A stretch of DNA of 64,000 nt from Ophioderma brevispina (Eukaryota > Echinodermata > Ophiuroidea > Amphilepidida > Ophiodermatidae): contig JAMKCH010001611.1 in the NCBI GenBank assembly GCA_023653785.1, forward strand, positions 1 through 64,000. Direction: 5' to 3'. The notes beneath the pieces were generated by a model that worked only from the letters and a program-made list of their open reading frames with translations, did not search any database and was not told the DNA's origin. Shown in pieces: positions 50,072 to 59,962 of this stretch. The position numbers and the translations under genes are program-made. Position 1 is the stretch's first letter. The number at the start of each line of letters is the position of its first letter.

Positions 50072-50460
50072 AACATGTGTGTTTTTATGATACTACCTTA
50101 TGCTGAAACCTAGAGTAAGGCTGAGACAACAGCACTGTTTGAAATTGAAATTCTCACTGCTAAATGTATTTCATTGGCAATTATGAATTATATTACATCA
50201 CAATCAGCGACGCGTTTTACCTATTCTCATTTTAATTTTCAATAGAGTGTCTTAAAGTTGATATTCAATGGCAGATGTTAATGTGACTATGTTGATATCG
50301 GGAAAGAGATTTTTCAAGTGCCTCAAATAATTGGTCATAACCCTTGAACTAGATCTCCAAATTTCACCAAATTAAAATCACATGAAAGCTGGGATATTCT
50401 CAAAAGATAATCACACTACCCCCAGTTAGAACGGACACAAAATGGAGCTTAGATAATTTA

Positions 50461-51724
50461 CACAGTAATTAGTATATGGACAAGACAAGCATTTTGTTAG
50501 AAAACTAAGGGCGCCAGGCAACCTTGTATGATTTAATACAACCCCGAAGGAAAAACCTTAAACATTATTACACTAAACTTGGGTAGTGAAGAAGAGGAGA
50601 CAATACTTATACCTTTAAATAAACGGGCGGAAAAGTTCAAGGGAAAAGATTATAAAAGTGCCCTTGGATCGGTTAATAACTTAACTTTAATGACGCATTG
50701 GATCTCAACCGTAATGAAAAACATTCTAAAAATGTTGTATTACTTTTGCTTCATTGGAAGTTAACTTTGTTTGATTACTTACACGATGTGGGAATCCAAT
50801 GGTATTGAAAAGTCGTCCGAATAACGCGTTATAACGTAATCATATGGAAGAGTCAATGCGCGTACAATTCTATTTTGGATCTGCAATCGATATCCTTTGA
50901 CCCTAAAGGTCAACGTTAGCTCTTTCTTAATGTAATTCTAACTATTTTAAGTAAGTGGCGCATATGGCAGCGCCAGTTCTGATTCGATTACTTGACCTAT
51001 TGAGCATGATGGGCCGATAATTATTGAGCATAAGTAAAATTAAGTTTCGTGCCAAAAAATACACTATTGATTGGTATGTAACAAAGTGCGAGCACGGGGT
51101 AAAATGAGATTAGTTAACTTAAGTGGAGCATACTAATGATTAAAACTGGTGAGGAAATGTATTAATGACTTAAAAATGTGTTATTATTAACAAGTTAAGG
51201 GTTGAAAATATGATCCTAATAAGGGTAATTTTTCCCGTATCCGGAGTGTAGGTGTGTTATTAATCTCCAATATTACCACCAAAATACAGGCTACAAAGAG
51301 AAGGAAATGTAAACATACAATGGAAGATAGATAAAGATACAAGAGAAAGAGCGAACTCCAAAATGAAGACTTGAGTGCAAGAATTTACCAAGTCTTTACC
51401 AAGGCAAAACTGAGTTTTTGGTCGTTTTGAACTTGTCAGGGGTCAGAAAATATAGATATGGTTCTTTTTAACAAATTTCAAAGTTTTATGATGTATTTTT
51501 AGGGGGTCAAATTTTGCATCATCTCTGATCCGAGGAGAAGAAGTTACCAGGTTATGCAATAAGAAAATGTTGTGTTATAGTCAAACTATCTGCAAAACAT
51601 GATATTCTTACATATTATAGCTTTCCTAGTTAATTTCGCACTTGTGTAATTAATTTTAATTAAAGAAAATCGGAGCAATACATGTTAATCCATTCATTCA
51701 ACAAAATTAGAAGTAAGACATTAC
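50461..51724. other. intergenic stretch, no gene recognised
   Basis: AT-rich, no recognisable coding sequence. A 37-bp motif at 51133-51169 (taatgattaaaactggtgag and onward) recurs at 54468-54503, so the two flank the retroelement cluster. Confidence 0.45.
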
Positions 51725-51731
51725 CTCATTA

Positions 51732-51760
51732 TTTCGACATGGTACACATGTCTTCGTCAG
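51732..51760 (-). ncRNA. hammerhead-like core near a Penelope-like element end
   Basis: The minus strand reads CTGACGA (51760-51754), a 6-bp perfect stem GACATG / CATGTC with a 5-base loop (51752-51736), then GAAA (51735-51732). This is the conserved order CUGANGA - stem II - GAAA of the hammerhead ribozyme. One extra A separates CTGACGA from stem II. A 3-bp stem III and a following GTC can be drawn, but I cannot find a convincing stem I. Penelope-like elements are known to carry hammerhead motifs, and a Penelope-like endonuclease tail lies just upstream. Probably a decayed ribozyme. Confidence 0.4.
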
Positions 51761-51835
51761 GAGAGTTCCAGTGATGTTATGATGGAGATGAAGATGGAGT
51801 ATACTCATTCACGGTTGACCTAAGTTGACCTATGA

Positions 51836-51975
51836 TCAAACCAGTGAATAGTACAATAACGGAATCTCAAGGCCTTGGTCACGGTTAAGTTGCGGTCCGT
51901 GTTTTCTGATCTAGAGAGCCTCCCTCACCTGACGTGGGTACTCTCTGTTCAAAAGTTCAAAACTAGATAGCAGTT
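51836..51975 (-). pseudogene. Penelope-like element endonuclease C-terminus
   Basis: The minus strand encodes FELLNREYPRQVREAL, one stop, IRKHGPQLNRDQGLEIPLL and YYSLV, then a stop. The pattern 'R--EA--IRk--P-LNRD-G' closes the GIY-YIG endonuclease region of Penelope-like retroelements, where the endonuclease nicks target DNA. Upstream reverse-transcriptase sequence of the same element is not visible, because a LINE fragment takes over near 52010. The reading is consistent with the hammerhead-like motif ~75 bp downstream. Confidence 0.65.
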
Positions 51976-52009
51976 TGATCTATGAGACTGCTCCAAACGT
52001 CTGCTTCTT

Positions 52010-52200
52010 CTGGAAGGCTGTGTCGATGTCATTAACTATCTTGCTGCCTGATCAGTTAATAAATTTAACTCTTCGATATCCAGCTCGACCGCATCATTGA
52101 TCCTACTGGGTATCAGTCTCTCAAGCAGATGTGAGATAACAACGAGATAGGTCTGTAACTCTTAGGCTCATTTGGGTTTATGGGCTTCAGGATTACGATG
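52010..52200 (-). pseudogene. LINE reverse-transcriptase N-terminal fragment
   Basis: The minus strand gives VIVILKPINPNEPKSYRPIS, then LLSHLLERLIPSRIND and LLTDQAAR. 'KP-k----SYRPISLL---k-LErli--Ri' is RT motif 0/1 of Jockey/CR1-like LINEs. Its orientation agrees with the endonuclease-like fragment at 53210-53500, so the two may be parts of one older LINE interrupted by the plus-strand LINE at 52217. Confidence 0.7.
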
Positions 52201-52216
52201 ACCTTTTAAGTCAGCA

Positions 52217-52726
52217 GACATACAACGGCTGCAAAGAATTCAGAACTGGGCCGCTAAACTAGTCTTTGGATGGACAAAGCGTGACCATTCTACCCCGTGC
52301 CTACAAGAACTGCATTGGCTCCGGGTAGAGAGCGAACATTTTTAAGATCGCAATGATGATTTTAAGTGCCTTAATGGATCTGCACCATCTTACCTGCGTG
52401 GCCTCTTCTCTCTGTATCGCCCAGGTAGAACTGGTCTGAGATCTGCCAATGACACCACACTACTTGCTGAGATCAACTGTATTAAAGTACTTAAAACTGC
52501 TACTGACCGGTCATTCATCCATTCAGCCCCAATTATCTCGAACATGCTACCATATTCCATCAGAGAATCAAATACTCTATCTTTATTCAACGTGGTCTCA
52601 AAACTCATCTCTTTACTGCTCACAATTAGTTGTGTTCGTATTTCACTTTTCCTGGTTTCACCATTGTAATTTTCTTTTGTTTCATGAGCGCTGCGCTCTT
52701 TATGTAGTAGCGCTATATAAGTGCTT
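52217..52726 (+). pseudogene. CR1/L2-type LINE C-terminal fragment with 3' tail
   Basis: The plus strand encodes DIQRLQRIQNWAAKLVFGW, then LQELHWLRVES, a stop, CLNGSAPSYLRGLFSLYRPG, LRSANDTTLL, DRSFIHSAPIISNMLPYSIR and SLFNVVSKLI. These are the successive blocks 'l-r-QN-aArlv', 'L--LHWLpV', 'K-lnG-aPsYl', 'R-lRS' and 'aP--wN-lP--iR' of CR1/L2-like ORF2. The 3' part has gcgctgcgctctttatgtag and agcgctatataagtgctta, leading straight into the TATG microsatellite, as is common at LINE 3' ends. It is 5'-truncated. Confidence 0.85.
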
Positions 52727-52804
52727 AATATGTAGTATGTATGTATGTATTATGTATGTATGTATGTATGTAGTATGTATGTATGTATTATGTATGTATG
52801 TATG
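52727..52804. repeat. (TATG)n microsatellite
   Basis: Imperfect tatg/gtat repeats directly after the LINE 3' tail; probably grown from the LINE terminal repeat. Confidence 0.85.
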
Positions 52805-53028
52805 GAGACGCTGTTTAATATCTTTATTAACAGCACGAGCATGGGTTTCGCCTGTGGAGTGTGATCTTGCCACTTTCCATTGATAACAAGTACTCTGAAG
52901 CGATGCAACAGGACACTGCTTTGTTGGACAGCTACGCCGGTGAGCTCGCTTGACGGATTGAGTGGATAAAGTTGATATTGGATATCTCCTCCTCCCATCT
53001 GCACTCTAAGAAAAAAAGTGCGAAAGAG

Positions 53029-53190
53029 GTTCTAAACTTGTCCTCTATATGGAACCCTGTAACCAAATAGTTCAACTGCTGTATAGCACCTTCATGGTTC
53101 TGTTAGGAATCTTTTTGGGTTCTCAGATTTTTAAGAACCATTTTTGAGGGTTCCATTCTTGAAGGTTCCACATAGAGGACAAAAAAGGTT
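53029..53190. mobile_element. ~160-bp MITE with GTTC/GAAC inverted arms
   Basis: The left arm (aggttctaaacttgtcctct, then atatggaacc) is matched in reverse complement by the right arm (ggttccacatagaggacaaa, then aaaggtt). The interior contains further gaacc/ggttc motifs. No target duplication is clear. Confidence 0.6.
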
Positions 53191-53209
53191 GGGGTCTTGG
53201 ACTTCAATC

Positions 53210-53500
53210 CATTAGACGAAGGAGCTCCGCTGAACTGCTGGAAGGAGTTGAAGTGTGCCTCAGTAGGGTTGAACTCACTTGTATGACTTGCTTCATATTA
53301 TTGTGCAGAACGAAGCAAATCAGGTCAAAACCTTCGAATTGCAGCTTCCATGTTCAGATTCGCAGTGAGTTTCTTGTAGGAGGATGACATTCACTATGTT
53401 CTCTTTGGAAAGCTGTAAGATGATGTCACCCTTAGCATGTGTGAGACCCTCAACGTTCAGCTGCAGCATACAGAATTTGTTGCTTGCCATAAGGAAAGTT
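53210..53500 (-). pseudogene. LINE AP-endonuclease N-terminal fragment
   Basis: The minus strand from 53493 reads MLQLNVEGLTHAKGDIILQL and NIVNVILLQETHCESE. It then breaks frame to GFDLICFVLHNN. 'LQ-NV-GL--K---I---L-----nvi-LQETh' is the start of the APE-type endonuclease domain of LINE ORF2; the Glu of QETH is the metal-binding catalytic residue. Stops and frameshifts follow. It may belong with the RT fragment at 52010-52200. Confidence 0.75.
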
Positions 53501-54757
53501 CATCTGTGAGTAGCTCAGCTGCCTAAAATTGAGGGTGGGTCTTCAAGATGTTAACTGTGGTGTTGTAAACACGAGATTTGAACTTTAATTGTTGAATCAA
53601 GCCACAACAGGTGACACGACATCAACACGATCCCGAGGCTTCAACACAACCACTAAGGCTTCAAAACGTCCCCAAGGCGAAAGGACTAAAACAAGACATA
53701 AGTCCAAAATCAAGAATTTGCCAAGTAAAAATACTTCCAATACACATACACAACACTTTTTCAGTTTCATATCTGTTTCCATTTTCTTGCTACAATGTGT
53801 ACAAAACTTAAAATGCTTGGACTTGGTAAATTCTTTAGCTCAGGTTTTTAAATATGCCTAAATATCAAAGTTGCAAACTCTGTCCAACCACAGATATGAC
53901 ACTAAGGGTTGATTCATGCGCATGAATAAAGTCGATTTCTATTCCCAGTAAAATCTTTAAAGCAAAAATACAAACTATTAAAACCTGAGCTTTCTCTTTT
54001 TTACCCTTGATGGCCGTGTAAACTCTTCTCACTGAGCTTTTTTAAGCAAATAAAATACTTGCAGGTGAAATGCAGCAGGCTTCAATTTATTTACGCATTT
54101 CTGAACACAGAATTATTATTGAATCCAAAATAAACTTTCAAGCCAAGGAAATTGATTTTAAACAACATTTCTTTAAATAAAATTAAATGATAAGCCGTAA
54201 CATCTTCCCTCTATGGTACGCATGGTAAGATTGATTAAACCTGCAGATTTTGTATGGTGAAATCATTTTACTTCCACATGATTAAGATACACGGCGAGTT
54301 AACAGGACAATGCGTACTAGCCATGCAAAATGTTCCAAAATGGAGGGACTGGAGCGGAAAGGAAAATTTATTCGTATCTCATGCACATATTTGATGGTGA
54401 GGCGAACTGTTTGTTATAAGCGATCGTCCATTGTTCTGGGAGAGTTTATGAGACAACTGGAAGATATTAATGATTAAAACCGGTGAGGAAAAGTATTAAT
54501 GACGTCAAGAATTTTTTATAAAAAGTAAAGTTTATTCAAGCTATTATTCACTGATCATGGGAGAAAAGTTGGTATGAAACAAAGCAAGTGAAACTGGGTG
54601 GACTTACACGAAAATAGATAGAGATTAAACATTGGTATTATGGTGTTTCTCAGATCCCTTTTTAAGTTCACTGTTTTGCACCCAAAATATGTTTTTTGTA
54701 AAATTGAAGCCCCTTTGCCATTCATAACGATATTATCGTAGGTTTATCACTGTTGTC
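53501..54757. other. intergenic stretch, no gene recognised
   Basis: Short unrecognised frames only (up to 90 codons at 53589-53861, Thr/Lys/Ser-rich). Contains the second copy of the 37-bp motif at 54468-54503. Confidence 0.45.
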
Positions 54758-54839
54758 TTGTCCGCATTCCTAGGCCAACTCATTACTATACGGTGTCAAT
54801 GTATAGATCCAAAAGGCTGGCTAGCACTGCATAATAAAG

Positions 54840-55480
54840 CTGCACGTTGGTGTTCGACCAAAGTTCGTCAAAACTTTGATCACTCTTCACCGGGTGACTG
54901 TTTAATCAGGAACGTATCACATACAAACCGTCTTTTGTAGATTATTCCTCTCATGGACAGGCGCCTTATACCTTAAGCCCTGAGCACATACGCGATCGCC
55001 TTCAAAAATTACTATCTGTCAATTTCTGCTTCAAAAGATTAAAAAACAACTCTTAATTTCTTGACACATTCAGAATTATCATGAACAATGCATTTAAATG
55101 AGTCAAAACACCCCCTAGTCCTTGTTGGTGTAAATAAGAGGCGGCAACCTAGCAAACATTTGGGAAGGCCACCTCTAAACCACTGACTTATGTGTTACAC
55201 TTATACAGAACTGGCCAGGATCCAAAGGGAAAACGATGGCTAAACTTGTATATATAATGTGCTTGGACCGTAGTTCTGATGGTACAAGGCGAAGTTTACG
55301 GTCTTCCTCTGTGGCTTGGCTTGTTCTATCAACGCGTACATTGGAGACATATCACTCACAGTCATGGGTCATCAGCTCTGGGACAAGCTCCTGTTTAACG
55401 TAGAGAGCACATTTCCTCAGGGTCTTTAATCGGCTCCTGAAAACACATTTCCTAATGCTTAAATTTTGTTATTTGGGGAT
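54840..55480 (+). pseudogene. CR1/L2-type LINE C-terminal fragment
   Basis: Plus-strand pieces read FVKTLITLHRVTV, then (shifted) QERITYK and HGQAPYTLSPEHIRDRLQKL, then RTLETYHS and LWDKLLFNVES with FNRLLKTHFL. The order 'LI-LHwlpV', 'eRi-YK', 'HGqAPsYLsehI', 'LWdkLP--i' and 'FkrlLKTHLF' is the LINE ORF2 end. Several frameshifts are present. It resembles the 30.2-31.1 kb LINE (shared ITLHWLPVKERIRYK block) and is probably the same family in opposite orientation. Confidence 0.75.
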
Positions 55481-55544
55481 TGTTAGTTTTTCATTTTTAC
55501 CCCTAGCAAAAGATCGGCCACCATTCCTAGTAAGTTCCCAGAAC

Positions 55545-55890
55545 TATACGGGATAGTTTCCGGTACTTGCGCATATCTAAGGTATCCAACAGTATCTACA
55601 GCGGGCACTTAATTGGATATGTTTCCATTGTGCTACCCCTAAAAGGTAAAAAAAAAAAAAAAGAATCCTATTCAGATACCAGGTATCTGAGTGGTATCCA
55701 AAGCAGCGCTATGATCGACCAATGTTCATGTGTAAGCGCTATTATCTGAAAGGTACCCACTATCGGATACCTTTCAGAGCTATATCTGTAAGGAACAAAT
55801 CAGTGAGGACATATCACATATCCACCAGTGGATACTATTCAGCTACTAGGTATCCGAAGAGTATCCAGAATAGGCCTTGAACAAGGAATG
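55545..55890. repeat. cluster of GTATCC/GGATAC dyads
   Basis: At least eight ggtatcc-like or ggatacc-like motifs lie in both orientations. They include a perfect hairpin TCTGAAAGGTA / TACCTTTCAGA (55745-55755 and 55768-55778). gggatagtttccggtac at 55550 resembles the E3 terminus (gggatagtatccgatac at 58968). It may be the remains of an E3-like inverted-repeat element. Confidence 0.6.
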
Positions 55891-57007
55891 TGATTGGCCA
55901 TCCTTTACTTCCTGTAACTCGATATGCCATGTTCAAAGTACAACTGTTATGGCAAAAGTACGTATCTCAAAATTCTGCCTTTTGAGATATTTAACTTTAC
56001 GTTCATTCTTTGCTTTTCTTATACAACTAAAATAATCGTAGATTGAATACATTTATATTGTTTATCATATCAATTTCTGTATATACTATCAATTTAGAGG
56101 GTAATGTTAAAGTTACAGAATTACAACCCTTTTGTCAAGTTACGACGTAGTGTTGGCCATAAAATTCGGGGAAAGCAGTTATGAGCAAATACCCCATACT
56201 ATATTTCAATAGCTGAGCACAAAATATCACTTCCAAAGATAATAAATTCGTTTGTAACACATTTCGTTAGATTTTTACTTCTTTAGTTTGATTTTACCCT
56301 CTGTAGTGTCCCATTGAATGGAATAGAAATACGTGGCACTCATAGAAAGTTTTTTATGGGCAAAACGCTACGTGTCTCTTATTAGCTTAGTCTTTGCCAT
56401 AATACTAGGGCGCTTAAAATGACAGCTTAACTTATCCATGTAGATACGTAGTTTTGCCGAAAAAAAATACCTTCAGATGGTAAAACGTGCTATCTCAGAA
56501 GGGAAGCATTTCTAGTATATAAGACTTGGTGAAATGAAAGCAGCGTCCCCAAATTGCTCAGAAATAAACTTTATCTCAAAGTCAAATTTCGAGTTACTAG
56601 TTCTGCATAAAATGTCCGTCGGTATTGCCATGTCATAGTCTGCTGCAGTCCAGTGTGAATAACCCGTGCTGTATTGGGTACTGTCATGTTGTCTAGTGTC
56701 CTGCCCATGCCAAAAAAAAAAAATCACACCTGCTTTATCTTCTACCCCCATGGGATGATTCGGTATTCAGAAGGGGGACACGGATGCTATAGTTGTCCTG
56801 TGCCGCTTATATTACCGAGACTCTGCAATTATCTATCTTCTATCTATGACAGGTAGTTATGCAAACAAAAGAAACACAGAAAACTTGATCAGCTAAAGCT
56901 CCTAGCCTATACTGTTGGCAGAGTGCAGGCCAAAGAATTATCATGTGGCTTATGGGGATTTAGGTTAATTACCAATGGTTGAGCAAATTTGATGCATGCA
57001 TGTTTAT
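55891..57007. other. intergenic stretch, no gene recognised
   Basis: The longest frame is 79 codons on minus (56751-56512), not recognised. A poly-A patch lies at about 56711. Confidence 0.45.
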
Positions 57008-57627
57008 CCCTCGTCTTAACCAAGGGGGGGGGGGTGGTTACCACCCCCCTACCGAACTTTCGCTCCGGTGCACTAAACGCTAAAAAAAATCCGTAAAAAG
57101 CTTCTAGGTAAATCGTTTCTCATCATCCTTTCCGGTCATTTTAGCGAAAAAATGTTAAGGTAGCCACCTTCACCGGGGTTAGGGATATGCCGTCAAAGTC
57201 GAAGTAAGGGGGGGGGGGTGGTTTGCCACCCAAGGATATTTTTATGGTGGATTTTTTGAAAATTTAATCAGAGTATGGCTCTACAACTCTTTTTTTTTAT
57301 TAAAACAGTCAATTTCCATCCAGTTTAGGCTGAAACCCGCATGAAAATCCGATATTCCTACGTTTTTATACGGGTCAAAATTGGATTTCCGCCTATTTTC
57401 TATGGAAAATCCATTTTGCCGACTCGCGGACTTGATGACGGCTTTGTGACGACATACTAGGTACGTTGGTACTTATTTTGTATCAAAGAAAGGGAGGACC
57501 ATACGTATCCACTTGTATCAAATCATAACATGCGGGTGCTTTAATAAACAATTCTCGGGTGGGGGGTGGTAACCACCCCCCTCTTGGTAAACCGTAGTGT
57601 TACACAAAAGGCTTGGTAAGACGAGGG
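57008..57627. mobile_element. E-family element E2, 620 bp
   Basis: Outer ends CCCTCGTCTTAACCAAG and (reverse complement) CCCTCGTCTTACCAAG. Just inside both ends are G-run palindromes (gggtggttaccacccccc and gggtggtaaccaccccc), with a third near 57210. The core holds ctattttctatggaaa, actaggtacgttggtac and tttgtatcaaagaaaggga, aligned with E1 and E3. No target duplication is evident and no protein is encoded. Confidence 0.75.
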
Positions 57628-58317
57628 TAATATTCCCTCTTTGCAGCTGGCTACATGCATATTATAGTATCATCATTTGGAAGCAAGGCATGTACCTTAT
57701 TATGTGTTTGAATCATTTTTGTTTTAAAGTATGACTACATAAGTTAAAATGTATTTCTATTGATGTAGTTTCATTGAGAAGTGATTAAAGGAACTTGAAG
57801 AGACATGAGGAGATTCCATAAAGAAAGCGCCCCAATTTTTTCAACCCGTTTTTTTTTGCAATATTTGGAATGCGTTCCATGTATAGACCACACCTGAAGT
57901 GATATCCGAATATGCCGTCTTTAGTTAAATAAGGTTATGATTGAGTACTTTCTGTCATGCACGACAAAAATAAACTCAAAAGCCACGGTGGTTCTAATGG
58001 GGACAATACGCGATAGTTAGGCAAGGTTCAAAACAGGTTTGTGGTTTTCTTCGTGCTTGTTTTGTCCAATAAACCTCGAAACGTTCTCGGTAGTTGGTCT
58101 ACATCCGTCAAGTGCAATTTGAGAGAAATTTGTAGCCTCAAAAAAAATCTCCTCTGGTCACTCTCCTTACAGTATTTAAACTACAAATATGTACTCTTGG
58201 AGAGGTGCTCCTACTAACAGAAGGAAATTTCAACTACAACAACAACAATGGCCGCCATTCGTGTCGTTTTGGCGGGAACCGAGAGCCAAGGCACTGGAAC
58301 CCATTGCTATCGGAAAC
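57628..58317. other. intergenic stretch, no gene recognised
   Basis: Nothing beyond short AT-rich sequence; no frame or repeat recognised. Confidence 0.45.
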
Positions 58318-58987
58318 GTATCCGATACTAGTATCGAACAGTATCCGATTCTAGTAGCGGGATAGTAGTCCATACGGGTCAAAATTGATAAGCCCCCCCC
58401 CCCCCCCCCCGACAAGGTACATTTTTCTGGAAAATTAGGCTCTTTAAGCCTGTACAAAAATGTAATATGTAGGTTTTTACACAATCCCTGGAATGACGTC
58501 ATTTATTACATTTGACGACAAATTAAAAATGTCACTTTTGTGCATTGGGAATAGGGGAACAATCTACACTTTATAAACGTCATTCTGACTTACATCTAGG
58601 CATGTTGTTACTCGTTTTGGTAGCAATGGAAAGAAGATGATGATTGCTATCCTTTTGCACCAGAATTAAGTGTCTGTGGTATCCTTGTGTTGTACTAGCC
58701 GTGTACTAGACATGTCGGTACCTCTCTCCGTGATTTTCTCTATTGTAAAAACCCAATACACGAAAGTGTCATTTTTAATTCTTCATCAGCTTAATAAATG
58801 ACATCATTTCAGGGAGAAGGTTAACTTTTGTGGGATTTTTTTTTGCACATTAAATGTGGAATATTGCAGTGTGCATTTTACATTTTTATAACAGGTTAAA
58901 GAGCCTAACTTTTCCTGAAAAAATACCTTTGTCAGGGGGACTTATTAATTTTGACCTGTATAGTTGCGGGATAGTATCCGATACTAG
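58318..58987. mobile_element. E3, ~670-bp element with ~140-bp inverted arms
   Basis: The left arm (58329-58475: ctagtagcgggatagt, gggtcaaaattgataag, C-run, ggctctttaagcctgt) is matched in inverse orientation by the right arm (58845-58987). The centre aligns with E1/E2: gacgacaaatt, tctaggcatgttgtta, tttggtagcaatggaaag, tagacatgtcggtac. Outer GTATCCGATACTAG dyads replace the CCCTCGTC ends of E2, so E3 may be a subfamily with different ends. The minus and plus frames over the arms are mirror images, not genes. Confidence 0.75.
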
Positions 58988-59116
58988 CTACCTGCCTTTA
59001 TTTTGCTATGGTTATGCTGTATGTCATGTTTTAATATTAATTTCGTATTTTAAGTATATGTTGTAAGGCGCTGTGTTCTCTGTAGAGCGCCATATAAATG
59101 TATTTTAATATTCTTA
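58988..59116 (+). repeat. LINE 3' tail (same family as 30199-30330)
   Basis: tatgctgtatgtcatg, attaatttcgtattttaag, ttgtaaggcgctgtgttctc and gagcgccatataaatg align with the reverse complement of 30199-30330. The sequence then runs directly into X2, giving the M-free version of the junction at 29.5-30.2 kb. Confidence 0.8.
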
Positions 59117-59962
59117 TTTGCAGCAAAACCCTGCATCCATCCACCCTCTATGCGCATCCATCCTCGATGTTGTATACTCATGACCTTCATCAAGTCCAAA
59201 AAGAAAAGAGTAGTTTCGGGAACATCGTGACTTATACTATTTCTTCTATTCTCTGCAGGTTTATGGAATGCCCTTCCAGCTGGTGTGGCTTCAAATCAGG
59301 ATTGGCGGAATTTAAAGTAGGAGCTTAATATCTATCTTGGTGCTCATCCGTTAGTAACTGCTGTTAATGCCCAGATTAGCTTTTACATAAGAAATAGATC
59401 TAAATAAAAGTAGCTGTGCGTTAATATAGATTTTAAGGAGCAACGACGCAGTAGATCAAATCAAAACAAACAGCAATTTCGATTTTATTGAAGTACTTCC
59501 CTACTTTTTAGAACCACATCAATAAAACAACGACAAAATACGACTTACAAACAGGAAAAACTTGTTTCTCCTGATCGGATGAAGAATGCCCCTGCTATCT
59601 TCAGTTTCACTTTAAAAGTTTTTTGTTCGATTAGCACTATAATGTATACATCCTAAATGCAATGAGGAAACTAGATATGAAAGCCCATCGGGATAAGGTA
59701 AATAGAATCATGTATACGATCATATTTTGACCAGGAACCAACTTTCTTATTTGGCTGAAAGTCCGCGTCACGTAGTTTGTTATCTTTGATAACTATTGTA
59801 AAATGTGAGTGATTCCTGTGCTATTACCAGGCCCGTGACCAGGGGATGCGATGGAGGCTTTCGCAGCCTAATCTTGAAGTATGTTTTGGTCGAAAAGTGC
59901 TTTGTAGTCAAAGTCCACTTCCGCCCTGAAAAAAATCCCTGCTACGGGAATTAAAATCATAC
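59117..59962. repeat. inverted repeat arm X2 (pairs with 28710-29541)
   Basis: Same modules as X1 in opposite orientation: LINE C-terminus (plus strand AGLWNALPAGVASNQDWRNF, with YLGAHPLVTAVNAQ in a shifted frame, about 59249-59400), cctgatcggatgaagaatgc, and the AGGCCCGT MITE at 59829-59946. Diverged by substitutions and small indels. Confidence 0.85.

Larger units (their letters stand above)
48335..50460. repeat. 871-bp perfect tandem repeat, pattern A-B-A-B-A
   Basis: Segment A (~384 bp, gtgtgtttttatgatactac to agcttagataattta) alternates with B (~487 bp, starting in a 26-A run and containing a LINE tail). Units start at 48335, 49206 and 50077; the third copy stops at 50460, where cacagtaattag follows instead of the A-run. 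By eye the copies are identical, including the 26-base A-run (48718-48743 and 49589-49614). Compared with the indel-rich rest of the window this is striking: either a very recent tandem duplication or an assembly or consensus artefact. Confidence 0.95.

Noticed and set aside
48335..50460. LTR retrotransposon with tandem LTR-internal-LTR-internal-LTR (A as LTR)
   Set aside because: A has no TG...CA ends, and B holds a LINE tail and an A-run rather than gag/pol or a primer-binding site.
58230..59066. Two similar 'proteins' on opposite strands (shared FPEK and LSGG motifs)
   Set aside because: They read the two inverted arms of E3; similarity comes from the DNA palindrome, not from coding.
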